Below, one piece after another: positions 5,371 through 5,893 of a DNA stretch of 5,893 nucleotides. Position 1 is the first letter of the stretch. Each line of letters opens with the position of its first letter. The translations under genes and the position numbers were made by a program. The notes beneath the pieces were generated by a model that worked only from the letters and a program-made list of their open reading frames with translations, did not search any database and was not told the DNA's origin. The stretch is from Flavobacteriia bacterium (lineage in GTDB: Bacteria > Bacteroidota > Bacteroidia > Flavobacteriales > Flavobacteriaceae), in contig DAOUPQ010000118.1 of NCBI GenBank assembly GCA_030626085.1, positions 1 to 5,893 on the forward strand, written 5' to 3'.

Positions 5371-5893
5371 CTTTCAATCTTTCGTTTATAACAGTTCTAA
5401 CAATATCAATTGCAACTGTATTATATTTATCATGAGGGATAATAATATCTGCATAACTCTTGGTAGGTTCAATAAACTGCTCATGCATAGGTTTTAAAGT
5501 ATCTTGATAACGTTGCAATACTTCGTTTAGATCTCTGCCTCTTTCGTGAATATCTCTTCGCAATCTTCTTATCAATCTTTCATCAGAATCTGCGTAAATA
5601 TAAAACTTAATATCAATTAGATCACGTAAAATTTTATTGGTGAAAATTAAAATTCCCTCAACAATTATTACTTTTCTCGGATGGGTTTTTAAGGTATCTT
5701 TAGTTCGGTTATGTGTTGAGAATGAATAAATTGGTTGTTCAATTATTTTATTATTTCTTAATCTAGTTAAATGTTCAATTAACAAATCAAAATCAATTGC
5801 CCGTGGATGGTCAAAATTAATTTTACATCTTTCTTCATAACTGAGTCCAACATTCATTTTATAATATGAATCTTGTGAAATTACTGTTACTTC
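5360..5893 (-). CDS. udk: Uridine kinase (uridine/cytidine kinase), 5' end outside the window
   Basis: Uridine kinase phosphorylates uridine or cytidine to UMP or CMP in pyrimidine salvage, in the cytoplasm. The reading frame is open to the window edge, so the gene starts upstream. An internal ATG at 5857 is not the start, because the codons before it encode EVTVISQDSYYK, the family's conserved segment carrying the catalytic aspartate. After that come NFDHPRAIDFDLL, QPIYSFSTHNR (substrate-binding region), VIIVEGILIF (Walker B-like strand), FYIYADSDERLIRRLRRDIH with the ERGRD lid motif, and the C-terminal MHEQFIEPTKSYADIIIPHD. About 177 residues are visible of a usual length near 205; the missing N-terminus should hold the GxxxxGKT P-loop. 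Its stop overlaps the start of the divIC-like gene by 11 bp, making it the upstream visible member of the udk-divIC-mutA operon. Confidence 0.94.
   Translation of the reverse strand, partial: EVTVISQDSYYKMNVGLSYEERCKINFDHPRAIDFDLLIEHLTRLRNNKIIEQPIYSFSTHNRTKDTLKTHPRKVIIVEGILIFTNKILRDLIDIKFYIYADSDERLIRRLRRDIHERGRDLNEVLQRYQDTLKPMHEQFIEPTKSYADIIIPHDKYNTVAIDIVRTVINERLKDDL

Noticed and set aside
5360..5857. Starting udk at the internal ATG at 5857
   Set aside because: The codons upstream to the window edge encode the conserved ISQDSYYK segment of uridine kinase, so the true start lies outside the window.

Overview
The window looks like a chromosomal segment of an AT-rich member of the Bacteroidota (roughly 30 % GC by eye). 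Supporting signs are a C-terminal type IX secretion (Por) sorting domain on the secreted amidase, start codons without Shine-Dalgarno sequences, two TAnnTTTG (-7 type) promoter matches, and a fatty-acid desaturase and a short methylmalonyl-CoA mutase small subunit of the kind found in this phylum. The order cannot be fixed from this window; the udk-divIC-mutA order and short MutA lean, from memory, towards Flavobacteriia-like relatives.

Layout. (1) Positions 1-313, minus strand: N-terminal 104 residues of a membrane fatty-acid desaturase, cut by the window edge just after its first histidine box. (2) 314-442: divergent intergenic region with one candidate promoter on each strand. (3) 443-1072, plus: rsmG, 16S rRNA G527 methyltransferase. 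(4) 1073-1391: 319 bp without a gene, holding a ~155-bp imperfect palindrome with degenerate terminal inverted repeats and a 5-bp flanking direct repeat, best read as a MITE-like non-autonomous mobile element, followed by the leader of the next gene with a 10-bp direct repeat. (5) 1392-3626, plus: a 744-residue secreted multidomain peptidoglycan amidase (PGRP/Amidase_2 fold) with a fibronectin III-like domain, an unassigned alpha/beta domain and a T9SS sorting domain. (6) 3652-3682: a terminator-like hairpin, probably bidirectional, between convergent genes. (7) 3688-5893, minus: a tight operon transcribed udk (5' end outside the window) - divIC/ftsB-like - mutA, with an 11-bp overlap and a 3-bp gap.

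The genes are mostly housekeeping: ribosome modification (RsmG), pyrimidine salvage (Udk), division (DivIC-like), propionate/succinate carbon flow (MutA) and lipid desaturation. The most accessory-like content is the surface or secreted amidase and the palindromic element upstream of it. The most notable points are that palindrome, the absence of a mutB gene directly after mutA, and the unassigned domain in the amidase. I see no phage, CRISPR, defence or other clearly novel system here.
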